From: Mesocentrotus franciscanus | Lineage: Eukaryota > Echinodermata > Echinoidea > Camarodonta > Strongylocentrotidae | Assembly: GCA_037976565.1 (NCBI GenBank) | Contig: CP137671.1 | Location: 23,933,019-23,997,018, forward strand | DNA length: 64,000 nt | Reading direction: 5' to 3' | Shown: in pieces, positions 13,301 to 25,048 of the stretch | Layout of the letters: each line of letters starts with the position of its first letter | Position numbering within the stretch: position 1 is the first letter of the stretch | Program-made: the position numbers and the translations under genes | Notes under the pieces: model-generated | Databases searched by the model: none | The model's input: the letters and a program-made list of their open reading frames with translations, nothing else | What the model was told of the DNA's origin: nothing

Positions 13301-16300
13301 ATTGTTTTGAATTCTATATATAGTCCATAATAGGAATATAATTATTATGCCAAATCTTATGTTAGAACTTAAATACAAAAGTCATTAAGAGAAATGAAAC
13401 AAACATGTTTGAATTCACTTTACAGTGTGAGTCAAAACAAAAGTTTACACCTAGAAAATTGCTAATTATTTTAACAATCATTTATGAACAGTAAATTATT
13501 ATACATCTTATGAAAGAGTGTTTTATCCCAAATCATTTGGTATCATTTTTGTGTGGCATGTGTTCACGCTTGGATGAACAGGAGACACTGTTTAAGAGAA
13601 TGCCTTGTGATCTGATTGTTGTTCCTTGGTATCTTTAATGTCTTGTTAAATGACATGTGTGTATTGGCTGCGACCAGGGGCGGCGCCAGGTTATTTCGTT
13701 AGGGAATGGGCGCGCTAGCGCCATCGTCGCGCTTGCCCGACGCAGGGCACAGGCGCAACGGAAGCAGTTTGGGATTGGGGGCAAACATTCCAGGGGCTTA
13801 CCTTTTCAGGGGCAGTGGCGTAATGGGCAAAAACGTTTAAGGGGCAGAAGAAAAATCTGCATCACCACCACTCTTACATGTTACATGCAGACCCCACGGA
13901 ACGTTTTTCAAAGTGGAGTATTAACGATCAGGTAGAGCGTAGCGAGCGTAAATGGTGTGGGGTCCAGGGCGGAGCCCCGGAAGCTCAGGGTTATAGGCAT
14001 TTAATTACGATCAGATAAGCATATTTAGATACCTTATTAGTGACACTGGCAGGTTACTCATTCTTTCTTTCTCTCTTTTGTTATTCTCTTTAACATACTT
14101 TTTCAAAAAGTGAGGAAAGGCTCGAGCCCCTGAGCCCCGCTGCTCTGCAGGCCTTGACATGAAGGCTTCTAAATAAGCATATTTTTGGCATGACTGTAAA
14201 TTTGGGGATTTGTAATTTTCCAACAAACGCATAAAAAAGTATAATTTACAAAAAAAATGAGAAAAAATCCCGCAAAATCATTTCATTTCAGCAACATTTG
14301 TAAATCACTGGTATCGAATTAGAAATGAACCCCGTTTGAAGCCCCCCCCCCATCAGTACGCCAGTGTTCAGGGGCTCATGTCGCCCCCGTTCCACACCTT
14401 GTTGGCGGGGAAAATCTCAACTGATCCCCCACCTTTCTTCTTCCTCTTTGTCCTTTCCCTTTCTCTCCTCTTTCCCTTTCCCTTCCCTTCCTTCTCTCTC
14501 TTTTAAACTTGCTGGGGGCGGGGCAAGGGGCTTTCGGTCCCCCCGATCCACACGTTGTTGGCCGAATTGATCGCAACTGATCTCCCCTTCTTCTCATGTC
14601 GCCATTATAAAATCCTCCATTGATAAATATAGGGGCATGCGGAATGTTTAGGAAATTTAATTCCAGTTTACTCTCCTTTCTTTGAATGGAATATAAATTT
14701 TATGTGATTAAATTCAGGTTTTATTATTTCTTATTTTCTTTTTGGTTAAAAAATAAAAACAATTTTTACTCCTTTACTGCTGATTTTTTCGGGGCCTGTT
14801 TTTGTTTGGTGGGGTGAGGCGAAAATGCGTTTTGCCCCACTTTTCGTTTGGGGCGATCCCCCACACACACACTTCCGGCGCCCCTTGCAGGATGTGCCCC
14901 TCAAAAGTTGAAGAATTTTTAGGAATTGAGGCTCGATTTGGTGCATACTTTTGCCAAATTAAAAGAAAAACAAAGTTATTAAGTTCAACTAACAAGAACA
15001 AGCTCAATTTTCTCTATCTTATTTTTTTCTTTTCCCTCTCCCTACCCTCCCTTACGTCATACATATTTACATTTTATAGTTCTCTTCCTCCTGGCCTTCC
15101 TCCTTTTCTTCCCCTTCCTTCCCCTTCCTTTTCTTTTCTTCTCCTTTTTCCTTTTCTTTTCCTTCTCCTTTTCCTCTTTTTCCTTCTCTTCCGCTTCCTT
15201 TTTTTGAAAATGATAGGGCGGCCGCCCCTGACCCCTGTGGCGCCGCCCTGGCTGCGACCTAATATACAGATGGACTTTCATTTGTTTTATTAATTTATTG
15301 TGATTGTCTACGTCAATGCCGTGTCAATAACATTCCATACATGTTTCTCCACTTTGAACTTATGATCGGTCCACCGCCAATTAGCCGTGAGAAAGACAGT
15401 GATTTGACCACTTAAATCACTTGATCATGGAATATCGATGTTCAGTGAACCGTGTGTTATATTTTGGAAAACTTGTTGATAGTACATAATTATTTGTATG
15501 TGCCTTGAGCATCTCTAGGGATGGATATGTTGCGCTTCATAAATATGGTTATGATTATTATTATTATTAATAGAGGTTATATTTTGATTGATTGTTTAAG
15601 ATTTAGAATCCTGTTTTACCCATTTTCATCATCTTATTCTTTAGTTACACTGGACGGGCTTATAAAGATAATGGCATTCTAGTTGTTACATGGGCGTGCG
15701 AAAACGTGCACATTTTGTTCATATCTCACAAATCATATAGTTCTCAACATTTCTGCTCATCATCGGCAGTGTTTTGATTCAAGAAAAATACTCTTACAAA
15801 GCACACCAGCCAAAAAAGCCAGGAGATGGAAACTTCTCCTTTGCTAATGACAGAACCTGCTTTAAAGATACTATGTCCCTTTGCAGCCAACATCAAATTC
15901 TGTAGAACTTTGCAGGAATTATGAATATGTCATGTATGTCCTATCTGTGAAATTTAAACGTTAGCAGTGTCCTAATATTCAAATTATGCAAGGAAACCCA
16001 TTTAATCGCTAGACTTCACTGTCAGACACTATTGAGTGACTGACTGGCTTTTTTCTTCTTTGGTAATAACATACATAAAATGAGCTGTAAAGAGTACATG
16101 AGCATTTGTCTACATCAATAACCAACTTCTTGTAATGGCCAAAATTAAACTGATTGAATCTTTGCGCAGCATAAAACGTACGACCATTCGGTACAATGGT
16201 CTGAAAATCAGACTATTACTTACTGGCTCTATAGCTCTTAAGTCGATTCGACAACTAATAGTCGTTATTTTCCCACTTAAAGACATTTTCAAGCCTCCCC

Positions 16301-18329
16301 CCTTTTTTAGGGAAGTTCTAAATTAGTATTGTCTTTCAAATGCCGTTGGAATTTAACCTTTTCATTTTTTTTGGCCTGCAAATGGGACATAGTACCTTTA
16401 ATATGCAACTGTTAATGTGACATTTTATTTTTGCAAGAGTGAACAGATTATGCACAATACGAATTTAATGAAATTAATAGTTTGGAATATAGAATTTTAA
16501 ATAATCAAATGGAAACTGGCAAAGTCAAGTTGGATTTACTAAAGAGAGAATAATATGTGGCGAACGTACAGTGAGGTGAGGCGAACGTAGAGTGAGGCGA
16601 ACGTAGAGTGAGGTGTAGGCCTATATAGTGAATTAAAACATTTATGTTTCATTTCTCTTAATGACTTTTGGATTTAGGTTCTTACATGAGATTTGGCACA
16701 ATAATTATATTCCTATATATAGGCCTATTAATCTAGACTATAGAATTCAAAACAATTAAATGCAAACAAAGTCATGTTGGATTTATGTATGTATATAGAG
16801 ATAATTATGTGGCGAACGTAGAGTGAGGTGAGGCGAACGTAGAGTGAGGTGTATTATAGATTATAGGTGTAGGCCTAGCAACATTATATAACGTACAATA
16901 ATTTAATTCAAGTGATACTTGGGGATATAGAATTCAAACACAATTAATTGCAAATAACAATTAGATCAAGTTGGATTTAGTAGAGAGAATATGTGGCGAA
17001 TGTACCGTGAGGTGAGGCGAACGCAAAGTGAGGTGTATAGATACTGAATTAAAACATTAATTTTAGATCTACGTTAAATTTATCTAAATGGATCATTTTA
17101 TTTTGCAAGAGTGAACAGATTCTTCTTTGGAATATAGAAATCAAAACAATTCAATGTTGCAAACAAAGACAAAGTCATGTTGGATTTACTAAAGAGAACC
17201 CAGAGAGAAAATGAGGCGAACGTACAGTGAGGTGAGGCGAACGTAGAGTGAGGCGTAGCTAGCTTTATAGTGAATTAATTAAAACATTTATGTTTCATTT
17301 CTCTTAATGACTTCTGTATTTAGGTGCTAACATGAGATTTGGCACTATAATTATATTCATATATAGGCCTATTAATCTAGACTATAGAATTCAAAACAAT
17401 TAAATGCAAACAAAGTCAGTGTTGGATTTATGTAGAGAGAATTATGTGGCGAACGTACAGTGAGGTGAGGCGAACGTAGAGTGAGGCGTAGGCCTATATT
17501 ATAGTGAATTAATTAAAACATTTATGTTTCATTTCTCTTAATGACTTCTGTATTTAGGTGCTAACATGAGATTTGGCACAATAATTATATTCCTATAGGC
17601 CTATTAATCTACACTATAGAAATCAAAACAATTCAATGTTGCAAACAAAGACAAAGTCATGTTGTATTTACTAAAGAGAACCCAGAGAGAAAATGAGGCG
17701 AACGTACAGTGAGGTGAGGCGAACGTAGAGTGAGGTGTAGGCTATGAGTGTATGTGTGAAGATTTTTCACGATTTCTTTGTCTATGATTGGTCAGTACGC
17801 GATTAATATTCATTTCGTAAAGTTCTAGATTTGCCTCATGAATATTTATCAGGCTTCGTGACCTTTACTGTGAATTCACTTCCGCTCACGTCAAAGTCGC
17901 CTCAAAAGTGCCTACCTTTAAAAGCATTCAAACCCATTCCCGTACTCCCATTTCCAACACTCTCAACTGATATGTGCAAAACTTTCTTCTTTTATTTTTG
18001 ATTGGACGCTTTGGAGACACTATAACCTCCCTAATTGGAAGCTGGCTTATTGGTCGCAAGTTTCAGTTCAGACTTAAGTGCATAATTTTACAAAAAGACG
18101 TCTTTTTAAACACTGTAACAAGTTAGTTCTTTGGTTCAGTTAACAGGTCAACTCTTTACTGTGGATGTCATTTGCATTTGGTATGTATGATTAAATAATT
18201 GGACCTAGCTATAATTAGGTCTAGTATTAATAAACAAGTAGACTAAGTTAGTAGCCTACCTACCGTAATTAACTACCGACTAGACTTACCGTTGTCAGCG
18301 GCGCGGCGTTGACTAAATTCATAGACTCT

Positions 18330-18371
<42 letters not shown>

Positions 18372-18936
18372 CGATGATTGATGACACATTGACACTTTGA
18401 CAGTGATGGTGATGATGATGTGGATGCTATTATACCAGTTACGGTTAAGTCTAACGTTAGATCTCAGTCATGGCATGCATTGCAGGAGTGGGTGGCGGTG
18501 ATGATGACGATGACGGTGATGATGACGACAACGAAGATGATGGTGTTGATGATGGTGATGATAATGACGATGGTGTTGATGATGGCGTTGATGATGATGG
18601 TGATAATGATGATAATGATGATGGTGTTGATGATGACGGTGATGATGAATTCCAACAAAAGAAACTAATTAACTCAACTCCTCTTTTCCTTTTCTTCTTC
18701 ATATATGATATCATTTGTTTGGAGCCAGAACTTGGCTATTAACTCAAATAAATTTAAACAGAGTGACCACCCTTCTGGCTCTAAACAGATGATATCTTGT
18801 TCATATAAATTTCCACTGTGCTTCTGTCTTCCTGCATTTCTCACATTCTTTTCTCAATTCATTTACAGTAGTAGAATCTCTGGTAAAATACAGGGATTTC
18901 GCCCCATCCCTCTCTGTCTGTCTGTCTCTCCCTCTT

Positions 18937-18973
<37 letters not shown>

Positions 18974-21900
18974 CTGCCTCTCTGTCTCTTTCTCTTTGTT
19001 TTCTCTCTCTCTCTGTAGCTGCCATGGTTCATTAGAAAGAAAGTTGTGGTCACCTCTCCCCTCCAGTTGGCTTTTAGAATAAAAGAATAGGAATTAGGGA
19101 GAGCAGATCAGTGAGAGTTTGAAGAAAATCTGAAACAGGATTTAGACTTCTAGATCTATAAGAGTTATGACATTTTTCATTCATAATTGATTGTATGCAC
19201 TATGCAAATTGGCAACTCTGTGAATATTTCAGATAGTTGACCTTTTTTCAGACTGTGCTTCCTGGCCAGATAATCCTGAATCTCCTACTAGATGCTAGAA
19301 GAAAAAGGATAACAAAAATTAAGAATTTTAAAGTTGTAATCTGTCAAATGGAAATTGGCAACTTTGTGACAGGGCGTTTTAGGCACTTTTCTCACTTTCT
19401 CATTTGTACTGTTCTAGAAATCTCACATGTATATGATAACCTTCCTTTTTTTCTTGTCACAGATTATTCAGGCTAGTGCCCCATGTCAAAGAAATTCTGG
19501 ATCCATCTCTGTACATTACAAGATCGAGAGAATACCCCTTGGAATGGCAGACAGTTCTCAAGGTGACTTTGTCATCATAGGAGGTGGCGTGGCCGGGGTA
19601 TCTTGTGCAGAGCAGCTGGCCCACCTGAGTCCAGATCGCAAAATTAAGCTGTTCACAGCATCTCCCCTCCTCAAGGCCGTTACCAACTACAAAAAGGTAT
19701 TCAAGCCCCCTAAAAACACAGAAACGCTTAGGGGGAAGGGGTGGCATTGCATTCAGGAATATTGTTTTCATCGCACAGCTTGAGCTATGCATTGATGCAT
19801 TGCAGGTAATTGATGATATTCTGTGGGGATTTTTTGTTATAGTTTATTACTTTATTCTACATTTCTGAATGATTACAAACATATGAGAAATTTAAACTTT
19901 CTAGTACCAATATTTCTTCTGGTCACCTGTAAATATAATTTAAAGTTGTTTGATAACGTCTCATTTGGTCTTACAAGCATTAAATATGCTGCATTTCACA
20001 TATTTGTTTGTATATATCGACAAAGAACATGATACTGTTGTGCATAGTCTAGATCCCCCATCCTTTCAAGCCTTTTCTTAACCCTTTCTATTTGTCAGAC
20101 ACTTCCAACTACATGTATTTCTTTGTTTTTCTTATCAATTAATTCGAATTCAGGTGTCCCGTGCCTTAGAAGACTTTGATGTTGAAGAGAAGCCATCTCA
20201 ATGGCTGGAAGTCAAATGCCCCAATGTAGAGGTCATCAGGTCAGAGGTCAAAGGACTTGACTCGGAGCAACATCTCATCAAGACGAAAGATGGTCATCAG
20301 AGTGGCTACTCTAAGATCTGCGTCTGTACGGGAGGGAGCCCTAAGCTCATTGCAGCAGATAACCCATATATTTTAGGTACAGTCAGACCTGCTTTAGTAG
20401 CCAGGGCATTGTTTCATGAAACCGGCAGAAGTACAAGTTCACCCGACACCGCCATCCCATTCAAACGTGTGTTAATCGTAATACACACAAACAAGAACTT
20501 GTACTTATGACAGTTTGGTGAAACTCTGCCCTGCTTTACAAAAGACTAAGTGTCTATGGAGATGACATTTTTGTGTATATCCTGAGCAGAGTTTGTTATT
20601 GAATCATCGATCAGATGAACCTATGGTTAAAGACCACCTGCCTATTTAAGTATGAAGGCCACTCTTCGTGTCTCCATTGACTAGATTTCAGAACAGGTTT
20701 CACTTAATTTACATGCAGTCTAACCCGTCTGTCAAGGCCACCTAAGAAAAATGGTACAAGGGAAGGCAGCCTTTTGAACAAGTAAAGTCTCTTTGAAGAC
20801 GATAGAAATGGCCATTAAATTCAAATGTATATCTTGCCACTTGGGTAGATTTTAATAGTATCCCTACTTCATGCCACTCTTGCATTTAAGGGGGAGTGGG
20901 AATAGAAAGAAAAGGAAAATAATCGTGAATAAAACATGGTAGCCTTTTCCTCCAGTAGTTGATGAAATTTGATAGATTATTTTTGAGAAAGACTTAAATT
21001 AACTTTGATCTGATAGTGAATGTCAGGCCTCAAAGTGTTTGATTGCTGATTATCTTTAGATAAATCACTTTATCAAGTACACCTTCCTCTCCTTTATCAG
21101 GAATCAGAGATACAGAGAGTGTCAGTGCTTTCCAGAAGCACTTGGAAGGAGCGAGGAGAATCGTAGTGGTTGGAAACGGGGGCATAGCAACCGAACTGGT
21201 GTACGAAGTGGAAGGATGCGAGGTGATTTGGGCTATCAAGGATAACTCCATCTCCAGCACGTTTGTGGATGCTGGAACAGCAGAGTTTTTCTTACCCCAC
21301 CTCACAGAGGAAAAGAAGACAACAGACCAAGGGCCTTCAAAGCGGTTGAAGTATACAGGTTAGACTGGACTTTCTAGAAATCTCATGTATCCAACTTTTC
21401 TCTGTTTCATATACTCACATCACTGTATTCACATGTCTGCGTTTTCTTATATTCTTCATTCATGTACCTTTCACATTCTCTCTCTCTTTCTCTCCCCCCC
21501 CCTCCTCTATCACTCTTCTTCTCTCTCTCTCTTTCTATCTCTTATTATCTTTGCTCGTGTATAAATTTCTATAGTTGATTATTCTGTGAACTAATTGTCC
21601 ATTAATGTATATCTGAATGCCCCCAAAAAAAAAACCTTTCAAACAAGATGACTCTTGTCAATTCCATTCAGAAAGAACTTTCTGATCTTTAATTATACTT
21701 TATCCCTTAACATTTAGGCAAGGGCATGCCGAGTTGTCAATAAATATTTCGAAAAAGGCATTTATAAAGATGACCTGACAAAATATTAATATTGAGGTAA
21801 ATTTGGTTAGATGTGTAAGGTTACGTGGTCGTGAATTAAGGGATCGTGAGCATGTAAATATGTAGAGGCATATTAGAGACACAGTTCACAGTTGTATTTA

Positions 21901-24900
21901 TCTAGTTTTTTATGTGCATGTACATGTGTAGTACTCTCATTATCCCCTTCTTTTTTTTTACCTGTCTATAATTAGTTACCAAATCTTCCGAGGGCGACAC
22001 AAGGAAAGAGCCTGGTGTTCTGGGTAGCGCACTTGGCCCTGATTGGAGCTCTGGTTTGAACATGAGAGGCCAAGGGTCGCAGTCACATTCTGTTCATGTG
22101 GAATATAAGTGTGAGGTAAGCAACAGTCTTCTCATTACACTGATTTTGGTTGGAAGATCTTGAGTGGGGGGTTCAGGACAACTGCTCTGGACTTTATTAA
22201 TTTCATCAAGTCAAGTTCAGAGTGTGATGAGGTTAGGGGTTAGGGTACCGATTAGGTAGACTTGTATACCAGGCTTGTAGTTGGGAATTTGGTCAGGGTA
22301 GGTTATTAAGTTGAGCAAGTGTCACCAAAGGATGTACAACCTCAGTGGGATATTTTGCTTTCTCTTCTGGTAATTATTATTATTATTTTTTTCTTCCATG
22401 ATGTTGTTCAATGCCAGGTTTTTAGAAATGGGTACCCAGTAGGATGCAAAATAGTGTTTGCATAGTGCAAGCCTCTATAATAGCACCTGGCTTTATAGAC
22501 TATATTGCAACCCCGGGAATGGTGCGTCATTGGTCCTATGTGAGTCGGATATCGGGTTACCATGACGCACCCGTGTCAACATTTTGACGGACCATTCAAC
22601 TACATGACGGTATATACGGTGACTTATGTGACGCACCATCTCTTGATTTTGAAGACACACAGGTAAACTGACTGACAATGACGCAATACTTTTGTCATGA
22701 TATGACGGACCAAAGGTTGATTTGACGGTACCTGCGTCAAAAATGTTTTGGTAAATGACCCAACCATGACGCACCATTCCCGGGGGTCGCTAGGTGCGTC
22801 TTACAATTGATAAGTGCATAAAAGAAAAGGAAACTATATTTTTCCCTTCACTTTTGTTTATACCAGATTCAAGAGTTACTTACTCCTGAAGAAGCCAAGA
22901 TGTTGGGGATCACGGAAACTGTACCTGACATTGCAGGTGCTATATCCCACCCTACAAACTCCTGGCCTATTTATGTCAAACTTACAAACAGCAAAATATA
23001 TGGATGTGATTTTATTGTGAGTGCAACAGGAGTGACACCAAACACACATATCCTCTCAGATGTACCGAATCTGAAACTTGCTCAAGATGGTGGTATCGAG
23101 GTCGATGATCACATGAGGACTAGTGTTGCAGATGTTTACGGCGGGCGACGTCTGCACCCCAACATGGGATCCCGCTCCAAACTGGATCCAGATGCGACTG
23201 TGGTCACAGGCTCGTCAGATGGGCGCATATGCCGCTAAGTGCATGGTGGCCGACGTGGACGGAGAGAAGATCCCGCAAGATTTCTGTTTCGAGCTGTTCG
23301 CCCACATTACACGGTTCTTCGGTTTCAAGGTCGTCCTGCTGGGGAAGTTTAACGGCCAGGGACTGGGATCTGACTATGAGGTCTTGCTGCGGATGACAAA
23401 GGGCGTGGAGTTTGTGAAGCTGGTGATGCACGAGGGATTGATGAAAGGTGCCATCGTGATCGGAGACACAGACCTCGAAGAAACCTTTGAGAATCTCATC
23501 CTGAATGAGATGGATTTAAGTAGATATGGAGAGGACTTGCTAGATCCCAACATTGATATTGAAGATTACTTTGACTAGCTAATCGTGATTGTAGACACTG
23601 ACCTTTGACCTTTAATAATCTTATTCTGAATGAGATGGACTAGCGTATCCCGTACTTGACATTTAAGTAAAATCACACGGTTTTATTCAGATTGTACACT
23701 AAGGAGATTGCTATTTTATAATCCTCTACCTGTCATGCTTTTTATTTTTTTAATTTATGACAAAGAATTATTGTAAGTTTTTAATTACTGAATTAAAATT
23801 ATTTATGAAATACTTTTAAAGGAAACCTCACCCCAAAGAATAAGTGTAGGTATTCTGAAAAATGAGATGTATTCCTGCCCTTTGATTTACAATATTCCAT
23901 ACAAAAATGTACAAGAGATATATAAATGAAGATATTCTTGGCATGATGTGATGCCTTTTAGCATGACATGGGCGCAGTCATTTTCTTGAAAATGTGACGT
24001 ACCAGTTGAAGTTGTACATGTATCATGCACCAAGCTTTAGTTTGAAAGACTTTTAAATCAATAACAAAACCATTACTTTTCAATGAGAAAAAATCATAAC
24101 TGAGAAGAGAGAAATTATATTTGGTGAAAAATAAATAACAGGGGAACAATTGCAACTAATTCATTTAAAAATACTAAAATATAGCAGTTGTCAAATCTAT
24201 TTCGTTTATGAGAAACCTTCACCCCAGAAGAGCACCAACTTATTAATGCAATTTGCATTCCGGCAATTGTAGTACAAAGGATAATAGCAGGTGAATAAAA
24301 TCTTCATCACCACACACGCCTGGGGGAATACATTTACTTGATAAACGACTTTGCACAGTACGTCACTTTATCAAGATAATGGTGATGCCCATGTCGTGCT
24401 GAGAAACTGCTCATTATTCTTGCTTTATACCTCTCTCATACACTTCGGTGGGGAATCTTCTAGATTAATGGGCAAGAATATCACAAATCTCTCAGAATAA
24501 GTAAAGTTATTTCTTGAGATGCGGTTTCCTTTAAGTTTAAGGAGGGGCTTGGGATTCTTGCATTCATTTTCTACATGTGCCTTGCTTAAATTTATTTATA
24601 CATGTACTATCTTTTTTTGGAAGGGGGGGGTTCACCCCTAGCCCCATCTCGAATCACTGCTAGATGCAATCTTTTGGTATTTAATTACAGTGTAATGCAT
24701 TTAGAGTGCCATATTTTGTTCAGGAAACAAATCCAACTGTGGATATTTTAAGAATAAATATATTTTTACGATTTTTCAGAGAAGAAATAATGTGTCTATA
24801 TTCTGTAGTCTATACATAGTGGTTATAGCATTGTACATCTTTTCATGTAATAGTGGTAAGTAGCAAGAATGGTAATGCAAATGGGTAAAATTTTGAATTA

Positions 24901-25003
24901 AAAGGAGATACCGGTATAGAAAGATAGATAGTGATAAATAGAGAGAGAGAGAGAGAAAGAAAGAGAGAAAGATTAAGAGGGGGAGGGAGAGAGAGACGGA
25001 GAG

Positions 25004-25048
<45 letters not shown>

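Larger units (their letters stand above)
11034..17916. mobile_element. Giant foldback transposon with internally repetitive arms
   Basis: The ends are long near-perfect inverted repeats starting GGTAGGCACTTTTGAGG. About 190 bp of unique terminal sequence on each side matches almost base for base (including a shared AATATTCATGAGGCAAATC). Inward, each arm becomes an array of 190-250-bp modules, each headed by CACCTCACTCTACGTTCGCC and a second GTACGTTCGCC. The left arm (to about 13435) holds about ten modules and the right arm (from about 16402) about seven, of at least three module types. A 9-bp direct duplication TTTAAAAGC flanks the whole. Arm architecture and TSD length fit foldback/Mutator-type transposons, such as Drosophila FB and the sea urchin TU family. 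The centre (13436-16401) has no transposase and was invaded by a second element at 13676-15249. Confidence 0.85.

Noticed and set aside
13657..13935. Arg-rich 92-codon frame
   Set aside because: It crosses the target duplication and left end of the nested transposon, and its reading changes with the insertion.
18420..18742. Asp-, Ser- and Met-rich coding frames
   Set aside because: All are translations of GAT/GTT trinucleotide repeats in different frames and strands; no splice sites or conserved sequence.
19427..19543. N-terminal extension of PYROXD1 from an upstream ATG
   Set aside because: The extension is hydrophobic, has an acceptor-like pyrimidine/CAG stretch inside it and has no counterpart in the family.
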